64,000 nucleotides of DNA from Salarchaeum japonicum_A (GTDB lineage Archaea > Halobacteriota > Halobacteria > Halobacteriales > Halobacteriaceae). Every line of letters starts with the position of its first letter. Within the stretch, counting starts at the first letter, position 1. Of this stretch, positions 8,531 through 18,500 are shown piece after piece. The position numbers were made by a program, and so were the translations under genes. The notes beneath the pieces were generated by a model. It was not told the DNA's origin. It saw only the letters and a program-made list of their open reading frames with translations, and did not search any database. The stretch lies in contig NZ_JBNAMV010000002.1 in the NCBI RefSeq assembly GCF_049705945.1, forward strand, positions 30,821-94,820. Reading direction: 5' to 3'.

Positions 8531-10264
8531 ATGAACCATCGAGAGCTCTCCGTGCTCATGGCCGGCTTGCTCGCGACGAGCCTAGTCACGGGTATCGTCG
8601 CCGCTGACCCGCCACGACCAGGTACGGAGGGGAACGGGCTCACGGAAAACGAGTCGGCAACGCTGTGGTCACGTGATGCGGACAACTACATCAGCCAGGA
8701 GGAGTACCGCCAGCGGTACGGCGAGGACCGCTCCGCCGTCCACCAAGTCGCGAACGGGACCGACGTCACGTTCAAACGCCCGCCCGCGACCGCGGCGACG
8801 TGGACACGGAACGACTTCGAGGACCTCGATGCCGGCGGCCCAGATACGTCCGTGCATCCGCCGCACGCGGACCTCGAGGACGGCGTCTTCATCGAAGATG
8901 CTCACGCAACGATCTTCGCGGTCCAGCCCTCCACTCGTGGACACCTCGAGTCCGGTGAAACCCCACTGTACATCGCACCGAATGGGACGATGCGCGGGTT
9001 CGTTGATTACCGCGTTCGCGTCCCCAACGGGAGTTCCTCCGGCAACACGACTATCTCGTGGTCGCTCACGGAGCACGAGATCGAAGAAGTCCGGTTGAAG
9101 AAGAACGGCGAGACCATCGCCGAGCGTGACGGGGCCCATACGCCTGCCCTCGACTACCAGATCGAGGACGACTGGAGTGCGAATCTCACGCTGGAAGCGG
9201 AGATTAGCGTCAGGCTGAAGAAAACCGTCAGAACCGACCTGGGTGACCGGACGGACGTCGACGTCACCTATCGGACGGAAACACGGAACGTCTCCGATTC
9301 GATCGCCGTCGAGATATACGACCTCTCGGCGTACCCCTACTACGCCGAGTATCCGAACGGCGACGCCGGCGTGGCCATCTTCCAGTCGCGGCCATGGCAG
9401 GGGTACACGCTCACGGAGGACGGTGAGGCACGGGTCCGTGGCATCTGGCGGTTCTACACCGCTCGGAACACCAACTGGGACACGCTCGTCCGGTCGAATC
9501 GCACGGATAGCGCCACCGTCGAGTCAGACGCGATTCCGGTGTACGTCCATGCCTATCCCTCGCGGATCGGGCCGCGTGCCGAGCCGGTTCGAGACGGGCC
9601 GGAACTCATCGAGACCTGGGGGACTGACCGCCCGTCACCAGTCGGCACCATCGGTGAGAACATCAATATAGACATCATCAACGAGTCGTACACGACGACG
9701 TACGGCGTCGCCGTTCGAGCTGAGAACGTCGATCGAGAGGCGCTCCATGTTGCGGGAATCGTCCGGGGCGTGAATGCGTCAATCGTCGAGCCGGATGCCG
9801 GCTCCGAGCGGCAGCTCCGCCGCAGCAATCTCACTGTCGAGGTCATCCAACAGAATCAGTCGCAAGCGACGCTCAGGGTCGAACTCCGGGACAATCAAAC
9901 TGGTGCGCCGATTGCGCTCGACGATAGCCGTCAGTATCCAATCGGCGGCACCAGCCGAAACGGGTACATCACGGTCGCGGATCAGCGCGTCGAGACCAAC
10001 GCCTCCGGGGTGGCGATCGTGACCATCAACGAACCGGGCATCTACACGGCTCGGTACCATCCGGGCTCGTGGCTCGGTCACGACCCGGCGTACGTGAGTG
10101 ATACCGCGACGGCCCGGTGGCACCCACTTGGGACGATCGACGGCTGGTTTGCGCTGGTGTTCGAGGTCGGCTGGCAGCTCCTGCCCTTCTTCGTGATGTT
10201 CTACGCTGGCAAGCGCCTCTTGCGGATGCTCGGCCCAGAAGACATCTTCGGACAAAACCCATGA
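8531..10264 (+). CDS. Large secreted, C-terminally anchored surface protein of the conjugation operon
   Basis: 577 residues with an N-terminal signal peptide (LMAGLLATSLVTGIVAA). A long beta-rich extracellular region follows, with many Asn-Xaa-Thr/Ser sequons. One C-terminal membrane helix (WQLLPFFVMFYAGKRLLRML) precedes a short cytoplasmic tail. It overlaps the next gene by ATGA. It could be a mating-pair or envelope component of the secretion channel in a cell with an S-layer. No named family is recognised. Confidence 0.65.
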   Translation: MNHRELSVLMAGLLATSLVTGIVAADPPRPGTEGNGLTENESATLWSRDADNYISQEEYRQRYGEDRSAVHQVANGTDVTFKRPPATAATWTRNDFEDLDAGGPDTSVHPPHADLEDGVFIEDAHATIFAVQPSTRGHLESGETPLYIAPNGTMRGFVDYRVRVPNGSSSGNTTISWSLTEHEIEEVRLKKNGETIAERDGAHTPALDYQIEDDWSANLTLEAEISVRLKKTVRTDLGDRTDVDVTYRTETRNVSDSIAVEIYDLSAYPYYAEYPNGDAGVAIFQSRPWQGYTLTEDGEARVRGIWRFYTARNTNWDTLVRSNRTDSATVESDAIPVYVHAYPSRIGPRAEPVRDGPELIETWGTDRPSPVGTIGENINIDIINESYTTTYGVAVRAENVDREALHVAGIVRGVNASIVEPDAGSERQLRRSNLTVEVIQQNQSQATLRVELRDNQTGAPIALDDSRQYPIGGTSRNGYITVADQRVETNASGVAIVTINEPGIYTARYHPGSWLGHDPAYVSDTATARWHPLGTIDGWFALVFEVGWQLLPFFVMFYAGKRLLRMLGPEDIFGQNP

Positions 10265-11118
10265 CTCAGGACAATCCCCACCTCAGTAGACGGACCGCCC
10301 TCCGAACAGTTGCCGGCGCCGCTCTCGCGAGCGTGGCCGGCTGTCTGGATGGCAACGGAAGCACCGGTCCTAACGGTAGTTCAAGTCCAGGAGACGGATC
10401 TGGTGTGTTCCAGCAGGTGACTGTCGAAGGAACAGAACTCATCGTCCAGTTCGATTCGGACTCGGGGTTCGACCAGATCAACCTCATCCAACCGGACGGC
10501 GAACTGTTCGGACAGCGGGAGGTCGCTGCAGGTTCCCAGCAAGTCTCATTTGACCTCGGCACAGCGTACGCTCCTGGCGAGTACGAAATAGTAGCCCTCA
10601 GCGATGAGGAAACAGTCGGTGAAAGCTCGCATTCTGTCCAGCCAAACCTCGGGATCATCGAGATGGGCATCGGTAGAAACCAGCCTGAAGAGATGTGGGA
10701 TGGACCAGAAAGCGAAATCGAAGAGGAGGCCTTCGTCACCCTCGAAAACCAGGGGACTGGCCCTGATGCGGTTACAAAATTGCTCTTCATTGGTGATGTC
10801 CCCTATCCGTCCGACGAAGAGGGGACGAACTATGTCGATGATGAAGACGTAAGCGGGATTTACGACCCGGAGTCCGACTCCGAGATTGAGCAGGTCATTA
10901 TCGGCCCGGGGGAACAAATTACGCTCTATAGTTCACGCTCGCCCTTCGCTTTCGTTCCTGGAGCAGGCACGTCTTGTTCGAAGGAGTCGAAGACTGGCGA
11001 GTTTGAACTAATACTTGAGACGCGAGTTGGCGGGGACCGAGTCACCAAAATGTACAGTATCCAGTATTCAGGCTCCCAAGAAACCGATAACTGCGATATT
11101 TCCATCAGTGAGGCTTAA
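10261..11118 (+). CDS. Tat-exported lipoprotein
   Basis: 285 residues. It starts at the ATG of the ATGA overlap with the preceding gene. The N-terminus has a twin-arginine motif (SRRTALRTV) and a lipobox ending VAGC, then a Gly/Ser/Asn-rich linker, as is usual for haloarchaeal lipoproteins. The mature part is beta-rich with an FDLGTAYAPGEYEI-like immunoglobulin-type fold. It is probably anchored outside the membrane as part of the conjugation apparatus. The longer upstream extension of the frame lacks a signal and overlaps the previous gene, so it is rejected. Confidence 0.75.
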   Translation: MTQDNPHLSRRTALRTVAGAALASVAGCLDGNGSTGPNGSSSPGDGSGVFQQVTVEGTELIVQFDSDSGFDQINLIQPDGELFGQREVAAGSQQVSFDLGTAYAPGEYEIVALSDEETVGESSHSVQPNLGIIEMGIGRNQPEEMWDGPESEIEEEAFVTLENQGTGPDAVTKLLFIGDVPYPSDEEGTNYVDDEDVSGIYDPESDSEIEQVIIGPGEQITLYSSRSPFAFVPGAGTSCSKESKTGEFELILETRVGGDRVTKMYSIQYSGSQETDNCDISISEA

Positions 11119-11120
11119 CC

Positions 11121-12182
11121 ATGGTTGATCTAATCGACGTCGTCCTTGAGGGATTCAAAGAGGTCGTCGATTGGATTGTCGGCCTCTTCATGGACGGCCT
11201 GCGTTCCGGCTATGAGACCCTCACCGAGGAGATGTTCGGGACACCAACGCCGGAGACGGATGGTGCATTCGTCTTCGGAGAGCCCAGTAATGCTCCTTGG
11301 CCGTCAATTCAGGACGCGCTTGTAGGGGGAGAGATCATGTTGATCTCGCTGCTGCTCCTCGTGATGTGCGTTCAGGGCCGTCACACAATCCGTATATTCA
11401 ATATTGGAAGTGCATACGAGGCCAGGCGCACCAAGAAAACAGCTTGGGTCGGCGCGTTTCTGATTATCAGCTGGTACTGGGTCAGTATTCTTGGACTCTA
11501 CATCGTGGACGGGTTCACTATCGCCCTGATGCCGAGTCTGGGTTCGCTGGGCGATGCGATGCTCAACTTGCTCGAAGTCTCAATCACAAACCCTGGGCTT
11601 TCACTCGTATTCGCATTGATTGGAGGACTCTCAATGTGGGCTTTGGAGGCACTCTACTACATTCGCGAAGTCTTGCTCTACGTCTACGTGTATGGGATGC
11701 CAATTGCGTTCGCGTTGGCCTACGGAAACGTCCCCGTGCTCTCGGATATCGCGATGGGGTTCAGTAAGAAATTCGTCCCGTTAGCGGTCCTGCCTCTACC
11801 TGCAGCGGTGGTGTTCAAAGGATACGACTTGCTGTACTCTCAGAACGCCATCGCTCCGAGTAGTCCGTTTTTGCGGTATCTAGTCGCGGCATCGCTCCCG
11901 CTGATCGCACTCTACCTAACCTGGAAGACGTTCAAATACGCAACCCCACTGACGGCGAAGGTTCTCGGTGGTGCGACGAAAGGAGCGGCCCTCGTCGGCG
12001 GTGTCGCCGCTGGGGCCTACATCGGCGGCGCCGGCGTCGCGACGACCGCGGCCCGATGGGGACCGAAGGCCGCAGCAGGACACGCTGTGGCGCAGAAAGC
12101 TGCAGCCCGGGGCGCGAACAGCGACGAAGACGGCGGGACGCCGTCCTACCGGCGGACCGAGAACGACCCTGGAGGTTACTAA
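11121..12182 (+). CDS. VirB6/TrbL-like polytopic membrane protein
   Basis: 353 residues with about six hydrophobic helices between 70 and 290. Its C-terminal tail is Ala/Gly-rich (GGVAAGAYIGGAGVATTAA) and then hydrophilic. This layout resembles VirB6/TrbL inner-membrane components of type IV secretion systems. The start is 2 nt after the lipoprotein stop, and VirB4-type genes follow. It would form part of the membrane channel for DNA transfer. Sequence identity to characterised VirB6 proteins cannot be shown here. Confidence 0.65.
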   Translation: MVDLIDVVLEGFKEVVDWIVGLFMDGLRSGYETLTEEMFGTPTPETDGAFVFGEPSNAPWPSIQDALVGGEIMLISLLLLVMCVQGRHTIRIFNIGSAYEARRTKKTAWVGAFLIISWYWVSILGLYIVDGFTIALMPSLGSLGDAMLNLLEVSITNPGLSLVFALIGGLSMWALEALYYIREVLLYVYVYGMPIAFALAYGNVPVLSDIAMGFSKKFVPLAVLPLPAAVVFKGYDLLYSQNAIAPSSPFLRYLVAASLPLIALYLTWKTFKYATPLTAKVLGGATKGAALVGGVAAGAYIGGAGVATTAARWGPKAAAGHAVAQKAAARGANSDEDGGTPSYRRTENDPGGY

Positions 12183-12188
12183 CAATCC

Positions 12189-13310
12189 ATGTCCATCGAC
12201 GAAGACGCAGCCGCACGGCGCATCATGGACCAGTTCGGTGAGGAGAGCCGCATCCCCTACCTCAACATCGAGGAAGGCGACGTCGGCGTCCTGATCGCCT
12301 TCCCGATCGTCGGCCTGTTCATCGCTGGCCTCACCGGCATCGAATCACTCGCCCTCCCGTTCGTCGCAGGTGGGTTCGGGTTCGGCGTCGCGATCGTCTA
12401 CGTCTCGCCCGACCACCTCAACGCGTGGACGTGGACGAAAGACGTCTATCGCTACGTCAAGCGCCCCCAGATCACGTTCAGCGCCCCGGAGGAAGCCGAC
12501 AGTAGTACCAACGAAACAGAGCGCAACGAGGGCGGGCTCGCGAACTACACACCGTTCAAGCCCGACGAGCGGACGCAGGACCTCACGAATATCGAGCGGG
12601 CGTGGCCGGGGGCTGGCGCGATCCAGCGCGCGGACGGCACGATGGAGGCGTTCATCGAGATCGATCCCGGAAACATGGACTTCGCGATGTCCGACGACTG
12701 GGCACAGCTCCAAGACGCCGGCGAGGAGTTCGCCAACAAGGAACTGGACTCGAAGCTCAAACTCCACGCCACGACCCGCTCGTTCCCGGTCGAACAGATC
12801 ACCGAGAACATCGAAGACCGCCTGAACGACGAGGACGTCAAAGAAAATCCGATCTTCCGGGAACTCCTCGAAGAGTATCGAGAGACGCGGCCGAAAGAGA
12901 TGCGCGACCGTGGAATCCAGCAGATGCGGTACTACATCGGCGTCCAAGTCACCCCGCTGGAGGTCTATGACCGCTTCCGAGACGAGGGGACACCGGCCGA
13001 GAAGCTGACGCAGTTCCCCGTCATCGGGTTCCTGTTCAACCCGTTCGTAACCCGCCGCGAGGACCTCACCGACGTCGAGCGCCGCGCACAGATGTTCGAG
13101 AAGCTGGATAGCCGGGTCAACGATGTGCGGTCGGAGTTCATCCAGCAGGCGTCGGGCTGGTCCGCACGCCGGCTCAGCACGGTCGAACTCTTCGTGTTGA
13201 ATATGGACTTCTGGAACGGCCGCGAACACGACTACGACGACGCAGAGAGCGTCGTTCGCGAACAACCCATCATCGGCCATTCGCGCCGGGAGGATGCCCA
13301 CGATGCGTAA
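12189..13310 (+). CDS. VirB3/VirB4-N-like membrane partner of the secretion ATPase
   Basis: 373 residues. Two close membrane helices (about 28-70: GVLIAFPIVGLFIAGLTGIE and LPFVAGGFGFGVAIVYV) are followed by a soluble domain. That domain resembles the N-terminal domain seen before the P-loop of VirB4 proteins, and it has no Walker motif. The gene overlaps the start of the VirB4 gene. A PrgI/VirB3-type anchor working with the next ATPase is the likely role. Confidence 0.6.
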   Translation: MSIDEDAAARRIMDQFGEESRIPYLNIEEGDVGVLIAFPIVGLFIAGLTGIESLALPFVAGGFGFGVAIVYVSPDHLNAWTWTKDVYRYVKRPQITFSAPEEADSSTNETERNEGGLANYTPFKPDERTQDLTNIERAWPGAGAIQRADGTMEAFIEIDPGNMDFAMSDDWAQLQDAGEEFANKELDSKLKLHATTRSFPVEQITENIEDRLNDEDVKENPIFRELLEEYRETRPKEMRDRGIQQMRYYIGVQVTPLEVYDRFRDEGTPAEKLTQFPVIGFLFNPFVTRREDLTDVERRAQMFEKLDSRVNDVRSEFIQQASGWSARRLSTVELFVLNMDFWNGREHDYDDAESVVREQPIIGHSRREDAHDA

Positions 13311-15528
13311 CCTCGTCCTCCAGACGGGCAGCGGAGCCGTTGGCCAGCTCACGGAGTGGCTCACGAGTCCGACCTCAGCTGAAGGTGCGGCTCTCTACAT
13401 CCTGCTCGCGGTACTAGTCGGGATCGGCGGGAAATTCCTCTGGGACTGGTACACCGAAGACGACGAGGAAGAAGTCGAGTTCTCGGATCTGCTCGACGAG
13501 GAGACCATCGAACAGGGCGCCGCCGAACGCCAGCTCCTCGACGACATCGCTGAGTCGCACAAGACGGTGACGGCGCCAGCGGCAATCGAGTGGGAGACGC
13601 GTGCGGCACGGGTCGGCGAGCAGTGGACGACGACGCTGTACATCGCTGACTACCCGGACTACCCCAACGACGGCTACCTCTCCGAGCTCTTCGAGATGAC
13701 GGACGTGCAGTTCGATCTGACGGCCCACATCACGCCGAAGAACCAGGAGCGGGCGCGGAACGAACTGCAGGATATCGCTGACGACCTTCAGGTGGACGCT
13801 GACCTTGAACAGAGCGTGCGGAGTGCCTACCTACAGGAACGCGCCAACGAGGCCGCAGCGACGTACAAGGCCGTCGAGAACGGCGCGAATGTCTTCGACC
13901 AGGGGATGTTCATCACGGTCCGGGCCGACGAGAAGGAGGACCTCCGGGACGCCGTCCAGAAGGTCAAGAGCGCGCTCCGTGACGATCCGGCGAACCTCAC
14001 GCCGAAGACGGCCATCTGTCGCCAGGATCTCGCCCTCCAGTCCGCCGCGCCCATCGGCGACAACGAGTTCGGGCGGACGTCGATTGCGCTCGGCGGCGCC
14101 GTCGGTGCGTTACTGTCCTCGCCGCACAACGCGACGATTCTCGAAGAGGGCGGCGTCGAATTCGGGATTCACAAGGACAACCAGAGCCCCGTGGTTATCG
14201 ATCCGTTCGCGCGGGACAACGGCTACGCGATGTTCACCGTCGGCGACACCGGCTCGGGGAAGTCGTTCAGTTCGAAGCAGAACTTCATCCGCTCCATCGA
14301 GCAGAGCAAGGACCGTATCGGCATCATCCTTGAGCCGTTGAACAATTGGGCCGGCGTCGCCGAAGCACTCGACGCCAAACGCATCACGGTCGGCGGGACG
14401 CTCGGGCTGAATCCCTTGGAGATTCGGGAGACGCCCGAGCACGTCCAGCGGGCGATGGGCGAGGACGCCAGCCCGTTCAACGAGAAGCTCGACGACGCGA
14501 TGAGCTTCCTCACGAACTTCTTCGCGCTGCGGGGCATCTCGCTGGGTGACCGCCGAACGACGCTCGAACTCGGGCTCAAGCGAGCGTACAAGCGCAACGG
14601 CATCACTGACGACATCTCGACGCACGACAACCCGAGCCCGACGATTCAGGATATGATGGACGTCTTCGAGGACATGGTTGACGACCCCGAGGAATTCGTC
14701 GTCCGGTCCGACGAGGAAGCCGGGAAAATCAAGGAGGACGCGACGTGGCTCCTCGACCAGCTCCGCCCCTTCGAGGACGACGGTCGGCACGCCAATCTCG
14801 GCCAAGAGTCCGACTTCGACATTCGCGACGAGAAGGTCATCTACCTCGACCTCGCCCAGCAGGAGGGCAGCGTCGACAGTAGTACGGCGCTGACGATGCA
14901 GCTACTCATCTCGCTGGTGTACGAGCGGGCGAAAGTCTCGGAGAAGGAGGTCGTGTTCTACATCGACGAGGCGCGCTACATTATGCAGGACGCCGCGAGT
15001 CTGGCGTTCCTTGAGACGGTGTTCCGCCACCACCGGCACCACGACCTCTCGATTCGGCTGGTCACGCAGACCGTCGACGAGTTCTTCGAGCACGCCGAGA
15101 GCGAGGCCATTCTGGACCAGTGTGCGGTCAAGCAGTTCCACCGCCTCGACGGGATGGACGAGGAGTGGGCAGACGAGTTCGGCTTGAACTACGCGCAGAT
15201 GCGGTTCGTCCAGGACGCCGTGCCGGGCAACGAGGACGCCGGCTTCTCCGAGGCCCTAGTGGGCGTCGACGGCGAGTGGCGCGGTATCCAGGTCAAAGCG
15301 ATGCCCAAGGAGAAGCAGGTCATCGACTTCGACCCGACCTCACAGATCCGGTCCTCGCTGCCCGGCGCCGGCGACGACGCCGTCGATACCGAGATGGAGG
15401 AGTTCCAGGAAGAGCTCGAACACCGAGCAACGAACGGAACGAACGAAACGAGCGAACTGAACGAGGAATCAGACGCCGTCGAAGCTGAGCCAGACGGCGG
15501 GTCAACGGAGGACACCAATGATGGCTGA
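13303..15528 (+). CDS. virB4: VirB4-family conjugation ATPase
   Basis: 741 residues from the ATG at 13303. I prefer this over the ATG at 13294 because GGAGG (13289-13293) is properly spaced only for 13303. One N-terminal membrane helix (LYILLAVLVGIGGKFLW) precedes a VirB4 N-domain and a HerA/VirB4 ATPase domain. Walker A GDTGSGKS is at 314-321 and Walker B FYIDEA near 553-558. It energises assembly and substrate transport of the type IV secretion channel. The 3' end overlaps the coupling-protein start (ATG 15518). Confidence 0.85.
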   Translation: MRNLVLQTGSGAVGQLTEWLTSPTSAEGAALYILLAVLVGIGGKFLWDWYTEDDEEEVEFSDLLDEETIEQGAAERQLLDDIAESHKTVTAPAAIEWETRAARVGEQWTTTLYIADYPDYPNDGYLSELFEMTDVQFDLTAHITPKNQERARNELQDIADDLQVDADLEQSVRSAYLQERANEAAATYKAVENGANVFDQGMFITVRADEKEDLRDAVQKVKSALRDDPANLTPKTAICRQDLALQSAAPIGDNEFGRTSIALGGAVGALLSSPHNATILEEGGVEFGIHKDNQSPVVIDPFARDNGYAMFTVGDTGSGKSFSSKQNFIRSIEQSKDRIGIILEPLNNWAGVAEALDAKRITVGGTLGLNPLEIRETPEHVQRAMGEDASPFNEKLDDAMSFLTNFFALRGISLGDRRTTLELGLKRAYKRNGITDDISTHDNPSPTIQDMMDVFEDMVDDPEEFVVRSDEEAGKIKEDATWLLDQLRPFEDDGRHANLGQESDFDIRDEKVIYLDLAQQEGSVDSSTALTMQLLISLVYERAKVSEKEVVFYIDEARYIMQDAASLAFLETVFRHHRHHDLSIRLVTQTVDEFFEHAESEAILDQCAVKQFHRLDGMDEEWADEFGLNYAQMRFVQDAVPGNEDAGFSEALVGVDGEWRGIQVKAMPKEKQVIDFDPTSQIRSSLPGAGDDAVDTEMEEFQEELEHRATNGTNETSELNEESDAVEAEPDGGSTEDTNDG

Positions 15529-18500
15529 GTACCTGCGCGTCACGCCGACATCCGAGCGGCTTGACCCGGAGAGCATCCCCCGAGTCCTCGACAGCCTCCA
15601 CAAACTGACCACGCCCGGCTCGTCGGGCCTCGGGGCGAAGCTGAACCCACTCCACAGTGAGACACCACCCCGATTCGAGTTTCTCGCGATCAGTGATGGC
15701 CCGGACGACCCGGTAGAGTTCTTCTACGGGGCCGATGCCCATCTCGATACGCTCGAGAAGCGCCTCCGCTCCATCTATCCGGCCACGTTCGACATCGAAC
15801 GCGTCGACGTCGACGTCGCCGCTCGGCTCATTCAGCCAGTCGAGCTCACACCGCAGGAATTCGTCGACCACTACGAGGCCGGGCGGCTGCAGTACGAGTT
15901 TGGCCCGGCAGAACAGTACGACATCGTCGACGAGGAATCAGGGGACTCCGAGCCGGCCGAAGCGGACCCCGTTGTCGACGGCGGTACGGCAGCCACGAGC
16001 GTCCCCGATCATCACGTGACTGTCGGGGACTCAGCCCTGGAACTAGCGCCGCCCGATGCACTTCCAGACGACGAGGAAGAGCGACGGGCCATCGAGAAGC
16101 CGACGATGACACCGGCGGGAACGATTCTGGCTCGCCCGGCCCAAGACGCCGTCTCACCGCTCGGGGTCCGGTGGTGTGGCGCCGCGTCGCGGAAGCAGGA
16201 CTGGATGACCTCGCTGACGCCGTTCACGGCAGAGGAAACGAACGGCGATCTCTCGTCCGTCGACGAGCCCGGCGCGGCGCTGGCGTCGCTAATCGACCAC
16301 CTGATGGAGGCGACAGCGCCGACCGCGTTCCAGGTCGTCTTCCAACGGCGTGCCAGCTGGCAGTCCGACGCGGAGGTGCGGAAAGAGGACCTCGTCGACG
16401 GCCGGGATACGTTCTTCCAGGAGGTCGTCGGGTCGTTACTCGAGGTCGAGGAACAGCGGAGCGACCAGGACGACCGACAGCTCAGCGAGGCCGTCGAGAA
16501 GCGGATCGAGTACATCGACGCGAAGAACGCCAAACGGGCGTTCACGGTCAACATCCGGGCCGTCGGCGTCCCCACCGACACCACCCGCGACGACCTCGAT
16601 GGTCGGATGGACTCGCTCCTCCCCGTGTTCGATCCGCTTGATGGGCCGTTCTACGAGGTCGAGGGGCAACGCCTCCGGGACAGCGGCTTCCGTGAGAAGA
16701 CGAAGGAGAAGAAGGCACGGGCCGCTCTCCAGCGCCTCCTCAATCGCGAGTTGACGACGGGACGAGGGAAGACCCGTCCCGAGCTGGTCCTCAGCGGGAG
16801 GGAGCTCGCGAACTTCGTCCTCGTCCCCTCCTCCGAACAGTTGACCGTCGAGGGGACGCGGGGAACCAGAGCCGAACAGCAGAGTCGAAATCCGCTCCCG
16901 TGGCCCAATCCGGATCTGATCCAGCAGTTCCAAGACGGGATGGCCATCGGCTACGCGCTCGACGAGAACGGTGAGCCACGACCGGACCCCATCCGGATCC
17001 CGCCGGACCTGTTGCCGACGCATTACGGGCGGTTCGCGTCGACGGGTGGCGGGAAGTCGAAGGCCATCATCAACGACGCCCTCTCGCTCCGCGAGACGAC
17101 GGGTGGCCCCGTCGTCCTCGTCGACCCGAAGGGGGACGGAATGTGTGAGAACTACCTGCGCTGCCACTACGAGCGGTTCGGTGGTCTCGACGACGCCTAC
17201 CACTTCCGCGTCCCGGAGACCATCCCCGCGTTCTCCTTCTTCGACATCCGGCCCGCGCTCGAAGCTGGTCGCAACCGGGAGGACGCGATTCAGGACAAGG
17301 TCGACCACTTCCACGACATCCTCCGGATGATTATGGGCCGCGAGCAGTACGGCCAGGCGTTCGTCGCGAACGGGATTCTGAGCTACCTGATCAAGGCGCT
17401 GTTCGACGAGGAGTACGGGAGCGACGTGTTCGGGCTGGACGACCTCTTCGCCGCCGCGCTCCGGATGCAGCGCGACCAGACGATTCCCCCGGTCTCTGCG
17501 GATAACCAGAACATCGAGGAATCGCTGACGCGCCACTTTGCGAAGGACAACCACCAGTTCCAGGTGTCGATGGACGCCGTCGGAAACCGCCTCGACAAGC
17601 TCAAAGAGGACGCGCATCTCCGGCGGATCTTCAGCCACGTCCCCGAGCAGAATGACGCCGGCGAGTACGTCGACAACCGATTCGACTTCCGCGAGTTCCT
17701 CGATGAAGACGCCACCATCATCTTCGACCTCGGCGACCTGCGGCCGGAGGCCCAGCGAGCGATCACCCTACTACTGTTGAGCAATCTCTGGGACGCCGTC
17801 CAGGTGCGCCGGCGCGACGGCCAGACCGACTACGAGAAGCTCACGAACCTCATCATCGAGGAGGCGGCGCCGGTCGCGTCAACGAAGCTCGTCTCCGAAC
17901 AGCTCCTGCCGCAGGGCCGGTCGTTCGGGCTGAGTATGGGGCTCGTGATGCAGTTCCCTGAACAGGTGCGGAACCGGAACGAGCGAGCCTATGACGAGGT
18001 GCTAAACAACATCAAGACGAAGCTTATCGGGAACATCTCGATCGAGCGCGACCTAGCAGAGTCGCTTGCCCACGAGGACCTCAGCCCGACCGAACTCCGC
18101 AACCGGATCAACACGCTCCCAAGTGGCGAGTGGATCGCCCAACTCCCGAGTCCGTCGTTCGGGGAGACTGGGCCGCCGCCGTTTTCGCTGAAACCGCTCC
18201 CGATTGCGCCGGGGCATCCAGAAAGCGACCAGCCGCTCACAGAACCCCAGGAAGACCATTTCGAGTCCGTGTCCCGGCCACGGATGGTCGAGCGGACACA
18301 GGCCCAGTACGGGCTAACAGAGCCGACTGAGTCGAACACTGCTCCGGAAGAGTCTAGCTGGGGGAGTTCGGGTGCCGAAACGACAGGCTCGGCTGCCGAC
18401 GCCGACTCAGGAACGGACCCGACGCAATCCGCGTTCATCAGCGAATCGACGACCGAGGACACATCGACATCGACCACCCAGTCCGAGACGGACAGCGACC

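Noticed and set aside
12345..17638. Long minus-strand frames over the conjugation operon (for example 12345-13364 and 16436-17638)
   Set aside because: These are typical shadows of GC-rich haloarchaeal genes; the + strand proteins carry clear ATPase motifs and membrane segments.
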